Positions 52,958 to 62,152 are shown, counted from the stretch's first letter. The stretch is DNA of 64,000 bases from Streptomyces rishiriensis (GCF_003112535.1 NZ_BEWA01000009.1:287476-351475), one strand, 5' to 3'. Notes: generated by a model from the sequence alone, not told the origin. Program-made: numbers and translations.

Positions 52958-53306
52958 GCTGTACGCGGCGTGCGCTCCACGGAGCGGCACGCACCCCGGC
53001 CGGGCCCGTCGTGCGCCCTGCCGGTCGCGGAAACGTGCGGAGTGTCTCCCACGCTTTGTAGTGTGGTAGCACAACGCACGACGTACGACACAGCGTGATG
53101 ACGTGCACTCGCTGCGGGTGAACGTCACCACGCACACCGAACGAGGAGAAGCGCACCGCACCGCCGCCGGTCCTCGGTAGTGGCCCCCGGGACAGAGAAC
53201 CCCGGGTGCTTCGATCGAAGACCGGCCCGCACCGAACGGCGCGCTTCTCCGCAACCGTCCCCCTGCCACACGGGCAGCGAGGGACGAAGACGAGGAGAAT
53301 TCACTA
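52958..53306. promoter_or_regulatory. pnp leader region
   Basis: About 350 bases between the rpsO terminator and pnp, no gene. A second hairpin lies at 52967-52992 (GCGTGCGCTCC with GGAGCGGCACGC, one bulge). In other bacteria the rpsO-pnp spacer is cut by RNase III and used for PNPase autoregulation, so these stems are candidates. The ribosome-binding site ACGAGGAG is near 53290-53297. Confidence 0.45.
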
Positions 53307-55526
53307 GTGGAGAACGAGACCCACTACGCCGAGGCCGTGATCGACAACGGCACCTTCGGCACCCGCACCATCCGCTTCGAGACGGGCCGCCTGGCCAAGC
53401 AGGCCGCCGGCTCCGCCGTGGCGTACCTGGACGACGACACCATGGTGCTGTCGGCCACCACCGCCTCCAAGAACCCCAAGGACCAGCTCGACTTCTTCCC
53501 CCTCACGGTGGACGTCGAGGAGCGGATGTACGCCGCCGGCAAGATCCCCGGCAGCTTCTTCCGCCGTGAGGGCCGTCCCTCCGAGGACGCCATCCTCACC
53601 TGCCGGCTGATCGACCGCCCGCTGCGCCCGTCCTTCAAGAAGGGCCTGCGCAACGAGATCCAGGTCGTCGCCACGATCATGGCGCTCAACCCCGACCACC
53701 TGTACGACGTCGTGGCGATCAACGCCGCCTCCGCGTCCACGCAGCTGGCCGGCCTGCCCTTCTCCGGCCCGATCGGCGGCGTCCGCGTCGCGCTGATCAA
53801 CGGCCAGTGGGTCGCGTTCCCGACGCACACCGAGCTCGAGGACGCCGTCTTCGACATGGTCGTCGCCGGTCGCGTCCTGGAGGACGGCGACGTCGCGATC
53901 ATGATGGTCGAGGCCGAGGCCACCGAGAAGACCATCACGCTGGTCGCGGGCGGCGCCGAGGCGCCGACCGAGGAGGTCGTCGCCTCCGGTCTGGACGCCG
54001 CGAAGCCCTTCATCAAGGTGCTCTGCAAGGCCCAGGCCGACCTCGCCGCGAAGGCCGCCAAGCCGACCGGCGAGTTCCCGGTCTTCCTCGACTACCAGGA
54101 CGACATCCTGGAGGCGCTGTCCGCCGCCGTCCGCCCGGAGCTCGCCTCCGCGCTGACCATCGCGGGCAAGCAGGACCGCGAGGCCGAGCTGGACCGCGTC
54201 AAGGCGCTCGCCGCCGAGAAGCTCCTGCCGGAGTTCGAGGGCCGCGAGAAGGAGATCTCCGCCGCGTACCGCTCGCTCACCAAGCAGCTGGTCCGCGAGC
54301 GCGTGATCAAGGAGAAGAAGCGCATCGACGGCCGCGGCGTCACGGACATCCGTACGCTCGCCGCCGAGGTGGAGGCCATCCCGCGCGTGCACGGCTCGGC
54401 GCTGTTCGAGCGTGGCGAGACCCAGATCCTGGGCGTCACCACCCTCAACATGCTCCGCATGGAGCAGCAGCTGGACACCCTCTCCCCGGTGACCCGCAAG
54501 CGCTACATGCACAACTACAACTTCCCGCCGTACTCGGTCGGCGAGACCGGCCGCGTCGGCTCCCCGAAGCGCCGCGAGATCGGCCACGGCGCTCTCGCCG
54601 AGCGCGCCATCGTGCCGGTCCTGCCGACGCGCGAGGAGTTCCCCTACGCGATCCGTCAGGTGTCCGAGGCCCTCGGCTCCAACGGCTCGACGTCGATGGG
54701 CTCGGTCTGCGCCTCCACCATGTCGCTGCTGAACGCCGGTGTGCCCCTCAAGGCCCCCGTCGCCGGCATCGCCATGGGCCTGATCTCCCAGGAGATCAAC
54801 GGCGAGACGCACTACGTCGCCCTCACCGACATCCTCGGTGCGGAGGACGCCTTCGGCGACATGGACTTCAAGGTCGCCGGCACCAAGGAGTTCGTCACCG
54901 CCCTCCAGCTCGACACCAAGCTGGACGGCATCCCGGCCTCCGTCCTGGCCGCGGCCCTCAAGCAGGCCCGCGACGCCCGCCTCCACATCCTCGACGTGAT
55001 GATGGAAGCGATCGACACGCCGGACGAGATGTCCCCCAACGCCCCGCGGATCATCACCGTCAAGATCCCGGTGGACAAGATCGGTGAGGTCATCGGCCCG
55101 AAGGGCAAGATGATCAACCAGATCCAGGAGGACACCGGCGCCGAGATCACGATCGAGGACGACGGCACCATCTACATCGGTGCCCAGGTCGGCTCGCAGG
55201 CCGAGGCCGCCCGCGCCACGATCAACGGCATCGCCAACCCGACCATGCCGGAGGTCGGCGAGCGCTACCTGGGCACGGTCGTCAAGACCACCACCTTCGG
55301 TGCGTTCGTGTCGCTGCTCCCGGGCAAGGACGGTCTGCTGCACATCTCGCAGATCCGTAAGCTCGCCGGCGGCAAGCGCGTGGAGAACGTCGAGGACGTG
55401 CTCGGTGTGGGCTCCAAGGTCCAGGTCGAGATCGCCGAGATCGACTCGCGCGGCAAGCTCTCCCTGATCCCCGTGATCGAGGGCGAGGAAGCTGCTGAGG
55501 ACACGAAGGACGACTCCGACAAGTGA
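53307..55526 (+). CDS. pnp: Polynucleotide phosphorylase
   Basis: 739-residue PNPase, a phosphorolytic 3'-5' exoribonuclease and polymerase. Two RNase PH-like domains are visible: the first with YAEAVIDNGTFGTRTIRFETG, the second with GETQILGVTTLNML, RREIGHGALAERA and TSMGSVCASTMSLLNAG with catalytic acidic residues around DILGAEDAFGDMDFK. A KH domain (IGPKGKMINQIQEDTGAEI) and an S1 domain (YLGTVVKTTTFGAFVSLLPG) follow. GTG 53307 has a good GACGAGGAG upstream. Its stop overlaps the start of the M16 peptidase gene (GTGA), so the two are coupled. Confidence 0.97.
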   Translation: MENETHYAEAVIDNGTFGTRTIRFETGRLAKQAAGSAVAYLDDDTMVLSATTASKNPKDQLDFFPLTVDVEERMYAAGKIPGSFFRREGRPSEDAILTCRLIDRPLRPSFKKGLRNEIQVVATIMALNPDHLYDVVAINAASASTQLAGLPFSGPIGGVRVALINGQWVAFPTHTELEDAVFDMVVAGRVLEDGDVAIMMVEAEATEKTITLVAGGAEAPTEEVVASGLDAAKPFIKVLCKAQADLAAKAAKPTGEFPVFLDYQDDILEALSAAVRPELASALTIAGKQDREAELDRVKALAAEKLLPEFEGREKEISAAYRSLTKQLVRERVIKEKKRIDGRGVTDIRTLAAEVEAIPRVHGSALFERGETQILGVTTLNMLRMEQQLDTLSPVTRKRYMHNYNFPPYSVGETGRVGSPKRREIGHGALAERAIVPVLPTREEFPYAIRQVSEALGSNGSTSMGSVCASTMSLLNAGVPLKAPVAGIAMGLISQEINGETHYVALTDILGAEDAFGDMDFKVAGTKEFVTALQLDTKLDGIPASVLAAALKQARDARLHILDVMMEAIDTPDEMSPNAPRIITVKIPVDKIGEVIGPKGKMINQIQEDTGAEITIEDDGTIYIGAQVGSQAEAARATINGIANPTMPEVGERYLGTVVKTTTFGAFVSLLPGKDGLLHISQIRKLAGGKRVENVEDVLGVGSKVQVEIAEIDSRGKLSLIPVIEGEEAAEDTKDDSDK

Positions 55527-56902
55527 CGTCGAGTAGCTCCCAGGCGACGGCCCGCACCTCTTCGGAGGCGCGGGCCGTCGCCCGTACCCAAACCCTGATC
55601 AAGGGCACGGCCGGCATCGGCGTCGTCCGCAAGACCACCCTCCCGGGCGGCCTGCGCATCGTCACCGAGACCCTCCCCTCGGTCCGCTCCGCCACCTTCG
55701 GCATCTGGGCGCACGTCGGCTCCCGCGACGAGACGCCGTCCCTGAACGGCGCCACCCACTACCTGGAGCACCTCCTCTTCAAGGGGACGCACCGCAGGTC
55801 CGCGCTGGACATCTCCTCCGCCATAGACGCGGTCGGCGGCGAGATGAACGCGTTCACGGCGAAGGAGTACACGTGCTACTACGCGCGCGTGCTCGACACC
55901 GACCTGCCGCTCGCCATCGACGTCGTCTGCGACATGCTGACGGGCTCCCTGATCCGTGAGGAGGACGTCAACGTCGAGCGCGGCGCGATCCTCGAAGAGA
56001 TCGCCATGACCGACGACGACCCCGGCGACTGCGTGCACGACCTGTTCGCGCAGACGATGTTCGGGGACACCGCCCTGGGCCGCCCGGTCCTCGGCACCGT
56101 CGACACCGTCAACGCCCTCACCGCCGACCGCATCCGCCGCTTCTACAAGAAGCACTACGACCCCACCCACCTGGTGGTCGCGGCCGCGGGCAACATCGAC
56201 CACAACAAGGTCGTGCGCCAGGTCCGCGCGGCCTTCGAGAAGGCGGGCGCCTTCAGAAACGCCGACGCCGCGCCCGTCGCCCCCCGCGACGGCCGGCGGG
56301 CGATCCGCACCTCGGGCCGCGTCGAGCTGATCGGCCGCAAGACGGAACAGGCGCACGTCGTCCTCGGCATGCCCGGCCTGGCCCGCACGGACGACCGCCG
56401 CTGGGCGCTCGGCGTGCTGAACACGGCCCTGGGCGGCGGCATGTCCTCCCGCCTCTTCCAGGAGGTCCGCGAGAAGCGCGGTCTGGCCTACAGCGTGTAC
56501 TCGTACACCTCGGGCTTCGCCGACTGCGGTCTCTTCGGCGTGTACGCGGGCTGCAGGCCCTCGCAGGTGCACGACGTCCTGAAGATCTGCCGCGACGAAC
56601 TCGACCAGGTCGCCGAGCACGGTCTGTCCGACGAGGAGATCGGCCGCGCCATCGGCCAGGTGAGGGGCTCCACGGTCCTCGGCCTGGAGGACACCGGCGC
56701 GCTCATGAACCGCATCGGCAAGAGCGAGCTGTGCTGGGGCGAGCAGATGTCGGTCGACGACATGCTCGCCCGGATAGCCGCCGTGACCCCGGACGACGTC
56801 CGTTCGGTGGCCCGCGACATCCTGGGACGACGGCCGTCGCTGTCGGTCATCGGCCCGCTCAAGGACAAGCAGGCCGCCCGCCTGCACGACGCGGTCGCCT
56901 GA
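55523..56902 (+). CDS. M16-family zinc metallopeptidase
   Basis: 459-residue M16B (processing-peptidase-like) peptidase. The inverted zinc motif HYLEH is at residues 79-83 (His79, Glu82, His83), and ERGAILEEIAM supplies the third ligand. The C-terminal half has the GGGMSSRLFQEVREKRGLAYSVYS block. It may act on small peptides or leader sequences; the substrate is unknown. GTG 55523 overlaps the pnp stop. dapB follows 75 bases later on the same strand. Confidence 0.88.
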   Translation: MTSSSSQATARTSSEARAVARTQTLIKGTAGIGVVRKTTLPGGLRIVTETLPSVRSATFGIWAHVGSRDETPSLNGATHYLEHLLFKGTHRRSALDISSAIDAVGGEMNAFTAKEYTCYYARVLDTDLPLAIDVVCDMLTGSLIREEDVNVERGAILEEIAMTDDDPGDCVHDLFAQTMFGDTALGRPVLGTVDTVNALTADRIRRFYKKHYDPTHLVVAAAGNIDHNKVVRQVRAAFEKAGAFRNADAAPVAPRDGRRAIRTSGRVELIGRKTEQAHVVLGMPGLARTDDRRWALGVLNTALGGGMSSRLFQEVREKRGLAYSVYSYTSGFADCGLFGVYAGCRPSQVHDVLKICRDELDQVAEHGLSDEEIGRAIGQVRGSTVLGLEDTGALMNRIGKSELCWGEQMSVDDMLARIAAVTPDDVRSVARDILGRRPSLSVIGPLKDKQAARLHDAVA

Positions 56903-56977
56903 CCCGGCCGGGTCCGCGGGAAGCCCCACCACCTCCGAACCACCTCCGGTAAGCATCTTCGGTAAGGAAGCACAGAG

Positions 56978-57730
56978 ATGAGCAAGCTGCGCGTGGCCGT
57001 CCTCGGCGCCAACGGCCGGATCGGCTCCGAGGCGGTACGGGCGGTCGAGGCCGCCGAGGACATGGAACTGGTGGCAGCCCTCGGCCGCGGCGACACCCTG
57101 GAGACGCTGACGGAGGCCGGCGCCCAGGTCGCCGTCGAGCTGACCACCCCGGCCTCGGTCATGGACAACCTCGAGTTCTGCGTGGGGCACGGCGTCCACG
57201 CCGTGGTCGGCACCACCGGCTGGACCGACGAACGCCTCGCACAGCTGAACGGCTGGCTGGCCGCGTCCCCGCAGACGGGCGTGCTCATCGCGCCCAACTT
57301 CTCCATCGGGGCCGTCCTCACGATGAAGTTCGCGCAGATCGCCGCGCCCTACTTCGAGTCCGTCGAGGTCGTGGAGCTGCACCACCCGAAGAAGGTGGAC
57401 GCCCCCTCCGGCACCGCCACGCGCACCGCCCAGCTCATCGCCGAGGCCCGCCGCAAGGCGGGCACCGCCCCGGCGCCGGACGCCACCGAGACGGGCCTGG
57501 AAGGGGCGCGCGGCGCGAACGTGGACGGGATCCCCGTCCACGCCGTCCGGCTGCGCGGTCTGCTGGCCCACCAGGAGGTCCTGCTGGGCGGCGAGGGCGA
57601 GACCCTCACCGTCCGCCACGACTCGCTGCACCACAGCAGCTTCATGCCGGGCATCCTGCTGGGCGCCCGCAGGGTGGTGTCGACGCCGGGCCTCACCTTC
57701 GGCCTGGAACACTTCCTCGACCTGAACTGA
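56978..57730 (+). CDS. dapB: 4-hydroxy-tetrahydrodipicolinate reductase
   Basis: 250-residue DapB of the lysine/diaminopimelate pathway. The nucleotide fold begins AVLGANGRIGSEAVRAV. The substrate region has HHPKKVDAPSGTATRTA, with the catalytic His-His-Pro-Lys, and the C-terminal LTFGLEHFLDL is typical. It reduces the DapA product using NAD(P)H; dapA is 3.4 kb downstream. ATG 56978 follows GGTAAGGAAG. Confidence 0.95.
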   Translation: MSKLRVAVLGANGRIGSEAVRAVEAAEDMELVAALGRGDTLETLTEAGAQVAVELTTPASVMDNLEFCVGHGVHAVVGTTGWTDERLAQLNGWLAASPQTGVLIAPNFSIGAVLTMKFAQIAAPYFESVEVVELHHPKKVDAPSGTATRTAQLIAEARRKAGTAPAPDATETGLEGARGANVDGIPVHAVRLRGLLAHQEVLLGGEGETLTVRHDSLHHSSFMPGILLGARRVVSTPGLTFGLEHFLDLN

Positions 57731-57742
57731 GTCCCTGACGTC

Positions 57743-58198
57743 ATGCGCGCGAAGATCTCCTACGCCCTCACGGCCGCCGTCCTGGTCTTCTACTTCGTCC
57801 TGGTCGGCAGCCGCGGCGTCATGCTCATCCAGTCCGGCACGCTCCTGACCGTCACCTTCGGGGTGGCGGTGCTGATCCTGCCGGTCATCGGCGTCTGGTT
57901 CCTGTGGAAGAACACCCAGTTCGTCCGCCGGGCCAACGCCCTCGCCGCCGAACTCGACGCCGAGGGCGGCCTGCCCGTCGACGAACTGCGGCGCACCCCC
58001 GGCGGCCGCGTCGACCGCGACTCGGCCGACGAGGTCTTCGCCCGGCGCAAGACCGAGACCGAGGCCGCCCCCGGGGACTGGCGCACCTGGTTCCGTCTCG
58101 CCGTCGCCTACCACGACGCCCGCGACACCCCCAGGGCCCGCAAGGCGATGCAGCGGGCGATCGCCCTCCACGACGGCAAGCCGGTCCGGACCGCCTGA
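57743..58198 (+). CDS. Small membrane protein with TPR-like C-terminus
   Basis: 151-residue protein with two membrane segments near the N-terminus (YALTAAVLVFYFVLVG and LLTVTFGVAVLILPVIGVWFLW). A cytoplasmic part follows with RRTPGGRVDRDSADEVFARR and a helical WFRLAVAYHDARDTPRARKAMQRAIAL segment that looks like one TPR unit. It lies 12 bases after dapB and is probably co-transcribed. The family is widespread in Streptomyces; its function is unknown. Confidence 0.7.
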   Translation: MRAKISYALTAAVLVFYFVLVGSRGVMLIQSGTLLTVTFGVAVLILPVIGVWFLWKNTQFVRRANALAAELDAEGGLPVDELRRTPGGRVDRDSADEVFARRKTETEAAPGDWRTWFRLAVAYHDARDTPRARKAMQRAIALHDGKPVRTA

Positions 58199-58260
58199 GC
58201 CGCACGCCTGCGCGGCCGCTTCCACCATCCCGTTCGGACACGGGGCCGCCCGGCCCGCCC

Positions 58261-58320
58261 GCATGCAGGGGGAAGGGGCCGGTCCACGACACCGTGGACC
58301 GGCCCCTTCCCCCTGCATGC
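58261..58320. terminator. Bidirectional terminator with a perfect 28-bp stem
   Basis: Left arm 58261-58288 and right arm 58293-58320 are exact reverse complements, 28 bp, with a 4-base ACAC loop. It separates the TPR-like and PH-domain genes, which converge. Confidence 0.85.
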
Positions 58321-58330
58321 CCGCGCGGAG

Positions 58331-58882
58331 TCAGCCGCGCCGGTTCTCCGACGCCCACGCCTCGACGGCGTCGGCCGCCCGGTCGAACGCCTCGGGACGC
58401 GCCAGGAAGTCCGCACCGTGCGTGGTCAGCAGCGGCGCCGCCTCGGCGGGCCGCTCCCGCCGGACGAGGGTCAGCGCTTCGCCCTGGACCGTCCGCGGCA
58501 GCCCTAGCCAGCGCACCGGCTGCTGGACGGTCCGCACGGCCAGGATCCGCTCCCACGGCAGCGTGCGCGTGCGGAGGAAACCCACATGGCGCAGTCCGCG
58601 GTCGCTCACCCACACCCCCACCCGCAGCAGGCGCAGAGCCGCGGCGATCACGACCAGCGAGCAGCCGAAGACCGTGCCCGCCTCGGACACCGATCCGGTC
58701 AGAGCGATGATGACGGCCGCGAACAGCACGTACGAGGCGAGCAGCAGCGCCAACGCGGCCGCACCGACCCGCCAGGGCCCGGGCCGGTAGGGGCGCCGCC
58801 AGCGGTCGCGGTCGTCGAAGGGCAACGCGACGTCGTCCGCTGCCTCGAATGCGCGGTCGGCCGTCAGGAAGGGCAGGGGCAC
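58331..58882 (-). CDS. PH-domain-like membrane protein
   Basis: 183-residue protein with two membrane segments (VGAAALALLLASYVLFAAVIIALTG and AGTVFGCSLVVIAAALRLL). The rest (VWVSDRGLRHVGFLRTRTLPWERI) resembles a bacterial PH-like (bPH) domain. GTG 58882 with GAGGAC upstream is the likely start. The function is unknown. Confidence 0.7.
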   Translation of the reverse strand: MPLPFLTADRAFEAADDVALPFDDRDRWRRPYRPGPWRVGAAALALLLASYVLFAAVIIALTGSVSEAGTVFGCSLVVIAAALRLLRVGVWVSDRGLRHVGFLRTRTLPWERILAVRTVQQPVRWLGLPRTVQGEALTLVRRERPAEAAPLLTTHGADFLARPEAFDRAADAVEAWASENRRG

Positions 58883-58983
58883 GGCTGGTCCTCACTCGTC
58901 CATGCGTGGGCTGTGCCCGGTGAGGCTATCCGGCTGTGTCCCGGCTCACCACCTTCGGGGGCCGGATGGCGTCGGCGTGGTGT

Positions 58984-59220
58984 TCAGCGGCCCTGGGACG
59001 CCTGCGACTGCGGTCCCTGCGCGGGCTGGTTCTGGCTCAGCGCCGGCATCCCGATGACCACCGAGCCCACCAGCGCGGCCATGATGGTGAGCCCCAGCAG
59101 GCAACGCCCGGCTATCTGGCTCACCGAGGACCGTTCGGGGGGCGGGGGAGTGACATTGCTCCGGAACCTGTCGGTCTCGGCGACAAAGGCGAAGGGTACG
59201 GGCTCGCGCCGGCGGAACAT
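58984..59220 (-). CDS. Small membrane protein, function unknown
   Basis: 78-residue protein with one membrane segment (CLLGLTIMAALVGSVVIGMP) and a Gln/Pro/Ser-rich tail (SQNQPAQGPQSQASQGR). ATG 59220 has GGGAGGAAG upstream. It diverges from thyX across a 203-base gap. I do not recognise the family. Confidence 0.55.
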   Translation of the reverse strand: MFRRREPVPFAFVAETDRFRSNVTPPPPERSSVSQIAGRCLLGLTIMAALVGSVVIGMPALSQNQPAQGPQSQASQGR

Positions 59221-59423
59221 GGTGGGTACTTCCTCCCGAGAGAAGTCGCGTGGACGCTGCCGAGGGGACCGCGTCACTGGTTCAGACGAGCGAGTGCCCG
59301 AAAACGTGCCCAATATCAGCAGACGTCCCGCACGAATCCCGCGGCACGCCGACGGAAGCCCGGCTCGGCTGCCCCCGTAGAGTTGTCGCCGCTCAGAAGA
59401 CGCGATGGAAGGACCCCCGTACC

Positions 59424-60920
59424 GTGACCGACAGCCCCGCCGACCTCAAGCCCGGCTTCCGCAGCGACGTCACCGTCGAGCTGGTCAAGCACACCGCGTC
59501 CGACGCGGACGTGCTCTTCGCCGCCCGCGTCTCGACCGTCGGCGAGCACTCCCTGGACGAACTGGGCAAGGACCCGGAACGCTCCAAGGGCCTGATCAAC
59601 TACCTGATGCGGGACCGGCACGGCAGCCCGTTCGAGCACAACTCGATGACCTTCTTCATCAGTGCCCCGATCTTCGTGTTCCGCGAGTTCATGCGGCACA
59701 GGGTGGGCTGGTGCCTGCCGGGGGACGCCATGATTCGTGTCGGCACCAGCAAGAACGGCAAAGCCAAACGCATCGCGGACATCCATCGGGACTGGAAGAT
59801 CGGTGTGCCCGATTCCCTGGGGCGTACGCGCAGGCTGAAGTCCTGCCAGAACCTCCTGACCGACACCGTCAACCTGGAGACCGGGTTGGCGGAGAAGGCG
59901 CCGATGGTCGACGTGTTCGAGTCCGGCGTGAAGCCGATCCTCAAGGTGTCGACAACGAACGGCAAGGCTCTGCGGTGCACAGCAGACCACCGTGTGTGGA
60001 CGCCCGATGGCTGGGTGCGCGCCGGCGACCTGCGGGTCGGCGACCGGATCGGGCGGCTGGGCCGCGTGGGGGTCGGCGAGCGGGTAGGCATCCCGAAGCG
60101 CCTGCGCGAGGGGATCCAGATCTGGACCACCGAGCAGCGGTCCGATCTCGTTGCGCCCATGGACCTCTGCTACATCTGCGACGAGAAGTTCGAGGCCAAG
60201 GACCTGGAGCTGGATCACGTCATCCCGGTGGATGCCGACCTGACCAAGGCGCTCGACGTCTCAAATCTGCGACCGGCCTGCAAGTCGTGTCACCAGCGCA
60301 AGACCAACGGCGAGGGCGTGCCGATCGGAGTGCGCCGCCGCGCCCTCCAGAACGGCGTGCGCTGGGAGGTCGTGGTCTCCGTCGTCCCTGACGGGGAGGA
60401 GATGACCTACGACATCTCCATGCCTCCGCCGCACCACAACTTCATCGCTGACGGTTTTGTCGTACACAACTCGTACAACGAGGAGTCCGGGCGTTACCGC
60501 GAGCTCCAGCCGGTCTTCTACGTTCCCGGCGAGGACCGCAAACTCGTTCAGCAGGGCCGTCCCGGCAAGTACGTCTTCGTCGAGGGCACGCAGGACCAGC
60601 AGGAGCTGGTGAACCGCACCATGGAGGACTCCTACCGCCAGGCCTACGAGGCCTACCAGGAGATGCTCGCCGCCGGCGTCGCCCGCGAGGTCGCCCGCGC
60701 GGTCCTGCCGGTGGGTCTCTTCTCCTCGATGTACGCCACCTGCAACGCCCGCTCGCTGATGCACTTCCTCGGTCTGCGCACCCAGCACGAGCTGGCGAAG
60801 GTCCCCTCGTTCCCGCAGCGGGAGATCGAGATGGTGGGCGAGAGGATGGAGGCCGAGTGGGCCAAGCTCATGCCCCTCACCTACGCCGCCTTCAACGCCA
60901 ACGGTCGCGTCGCCCCGTAA
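59424..60920 (+). CDS. thyX: FAD-dependent thymidylate synthase ThyX, interrupted by an intein
   Basis: 498-residue precursor. Residues 1-96 and 350-498 join into a 245-residue ThyX, the normal length. ThyX makes dTMP from dUMP using FAD and methylene-tetrahydrofolate. The first part has FREFMRHRVGW and the second begins SYNEESGRYRELQPVFYVPG, so the ThyX signature (RHR to the Ser of ESGRY) is split by the insert. After joining there are eight residues between RHR and that Ser by my count, one more than the usual RHRx7S. SMYATCNARSLMHFLGLRTQ near the end is also characteristic. GTG 59424 follows GGAAGGA. The active protein requires splicing. dapA follows on the same strand. Confidence 0.93.
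   Translation: MTDSPADLKPGFRSDVTVELVKHTASDADVLFAARVSTVGEHSLDELGKDPERSKGLINYLMRDRHGSPFEHNSMTFFISAPIFVFREFMRHRVGWCLPGDAMIRVGTSKNGKAKRIADIHRDWKIGVPDSLGRTRRLKSCQNLLTDTVNLETGLAEKAPMVDVFESGVKPILKVSTTNGKALRCTADHRVWTPDGWVRAGDLRVGDRIGRLGRVGVGERVGIPKRLREGIQIWTTEQRSDLVAPMDLCYICDEKFEAKDLELDHVIPVDADLTKALDVSNLRPACKSCHQRKTNGEGVPIGVRRRALQNGVRWEVVVSVVPDGEEMTYDISMPPPHHNFIADGFVVHNSYNEESGRYRELQPVFYVPGEDRKLVQQGRPGKYVFVEGTQDQQELVNRTMEDSYRQAYEAYQEMLAAGVAREVARAVLPVGLFSSMYATCNARSLMHFLGLRTQHELAKVPSFPQREIEMVGERMEAEWAKLMPLTYAAFNANGRVAP
59712..60470 (+). other. ThyX intein with HNH homing endonuclease domain (residues 97-349)
   Basis: In-frame insertion of 253 residues. It starts with Cys97 (CLPGDAMIRVG, block A). Block B is LRCTADHRVWTPDGWVRAGD, with the TxxH. 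An HNH-type endonuclease region has CYICDEKFE, then LELDHVIPVDADLTKALD, SNLRPACKSCHQRKT. Block F is TYDISMPPPHHNFIADGF and block G ends VVHN349, followed by Ser350 as the +1 nucleophile. All splicing residues (Cys1, block B His, His-Asn, Ser+1) are present, so it should splice. The DNA is less GC-rich than its flanks: 59741-59800 has 25 A/T of 60 by hand count. At 253 residues it is a mini-intein-like splicing domain with a small HNH domain inserted. Confidence 0.93.
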
Positions 60921-61013
60921 GGGACACGGCCACGGAGACGTATGTACGGATCATCCGTGCGAAGTGTCCGTATTGCGGCATTTGGAGAAGTTCATCTAGC
61001 CTGATCAAACGGA

Positions 61014-61051
61014 CCCGGCACTGCTTGAACCCCCGAGCAGGCAGTGCCGGG
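61014..61051. terminator. Hairpin between thyX and dapA
   Basis: 11-bp perfect stem CCCGGCACTGC (61014-61024) with GCAGTGCCGGG (61041-61051) and a 16-base loop. It is either a thyX terminator or a leader structure of dapA, whose start lies 73 bases further on. No U-tract. Confidence 0.5.
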
Positions 61052-61124
61052 CTCCGCACTTGTCATGACTGTCCGTACCCCCCGTGGGCAGACCCCACCG
61101 TGAGCAACGAGTAGCGTGTTCCCC

Positions 61125-62024
61125 ATGGCTCCGACCTCCACTCCGCAGACCCCCTTCGGGCGGGTCCTCACCGCCATGGTCACGCCGTTCACGGCGGACG
61201 GCGCACTCGACCTCGACGGCGCACAGCGGCTCGCCACCCACCTGGTGGACGCAGGCAACGACGGCCTGATCGTCAACGGCACCACGGGCGAGTCCCCCAC
61301 CACCAGTGACGCGGAGAAATCGGACCTGGTACGAGCCGTCCTGGAGGCCGTCGGAGACCGCGCCCACGTCGTCGCGGGAGTCGGCACCAACGACACCCGC
61401 CACAGCGTCGAGCTGGCCCGGACGGCGGAGAAGAGGGGCGCGCACGGCCTCCTGGTCGTCACCCCGTACTACAACAAGCCCCCGCAGGAAGGCCTGCACC
61501 GGCACTTCACGACCGTCGCGGACGCCACCGGACTGCCGGCGATGCTCTACGACATCCCCGGCCGCAGCGGCGTCCCGATCAGCACCGAGACGCTGGTCCG
61601 CCTCGCCGAGCACCCCCGGATCGTCGCCAACAAGGACGCCAAGGGCGACCTGGGCCGCGCGAGCTGGGCCATCGCGCGCTCCGGCCTCGCCTGGTACTCC
61701 GGCGACGACATGCTGAACCTGCCGCTGCTCTCCGTGGGCGCGGTCGGCTTCGTCTCGGTGGTCGGCCACGTGGTCACCCCGGACCTGCGCGCCCTCGTCG
61801 AGGCGTTCACCGCCGGCGACGTGCAGAAGGCCACCGAGATCCACCAGAAGCTGCTGCCCGTCTACACGGGTATGTTCCGCACCCAGGGCGTCATGACGAC
61901 CAAGGCGGCGCTCGCGCTCCAGGGCCTGCCCGCCGGACCGCTGCGCTCGCCCATGGTCGAGTGCTCGCCCGAAGAGATCGAGCAGCTCAAGATCGATCTT
62001 GCCGCGGGCGGGGTACAGCTCTGA
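61125..62024 (+). CDS. dapA: 4-hydroxy-tetrahydrodipicolinate synthase
   Basis: 299-residue DapA, condensing pyruvate with aspartate semialdehyde in lysine/diaminopimelate synthesis. The barrel motifs are visible: VNGTTGESPTTSDAEK, VVTPYYNKPPQEGL with the catalytic Tyr, YDIPGRSGVPI, and IVANKDAKGDLGRA with the Schiff-base lysine. ATG 61125 is chosen to begin where the family begins; GTG 61116 is an in-frame alternative. RNase J follows 128 bases later. Confidence 0.95.
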   Translation: MAPTSTPQTPFGRVLTAMVTPFTADGALDLDGAQRLATHLVDAGNDGLIVNGTTGESPTTSDAEKSDLVRAVLEAVGDRAHVVAGVGTNDTRHSVELARTAEKRGAHGLLVVTPYYNKPPQEGLHRHFTTVADATGLPAMLYDIPGRSGVPISTETLVRLAEHPRIVANKDAKGDLGRASWAIARSGLAWYSGDDMLNLPLLSVGAVGFVSVVGHVVTPDLRALVEAFTAGDVQKATEIHQKLLPVYTGMFRTQGVMTTKAALALQGLPAGPLRSPMVECSPEEIEQLKIDLAAGGVQL

Positions 62025-62102
62025 CAACGGACTTCACAACTGAATAGGCAGGCCACCGGTGCCTGCAATCCACCACGACAACTGCTTCTGCACGAACGTC
62101 AT

Positions 62103-62134
62103 GCGCGCCACGTGCCCACCGGTACGTGGCGCGC
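62103..62134 (+). promoter_or_regulatory. Stem-loop in the RNase J leader
   Basis: 11-bp perfect stem (GCGCGCCACGT 62103-62113 with ACGTGGCGCGC 62124-62134) and a 10-base loop. It lies just upstream of the GAGGAG ribosome-binding site (62141-62146) of rnj. It could control translation or be a cleavage site for RNase J itself. Confidence 0.55.
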
Positions 62135-62152
62135 GTGTTTGAGGAGAGTCTT

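Noticed and set aside
60857..61114. Small frame with CPYCG and CHDCP cysteine pairs after thyX
   Set aside because: Zinc-ribbon-like spacing is tempting, but it begins inside thyX in another frame, overlaps the hairpin 61014-61051, and has no ribosome-binding site.
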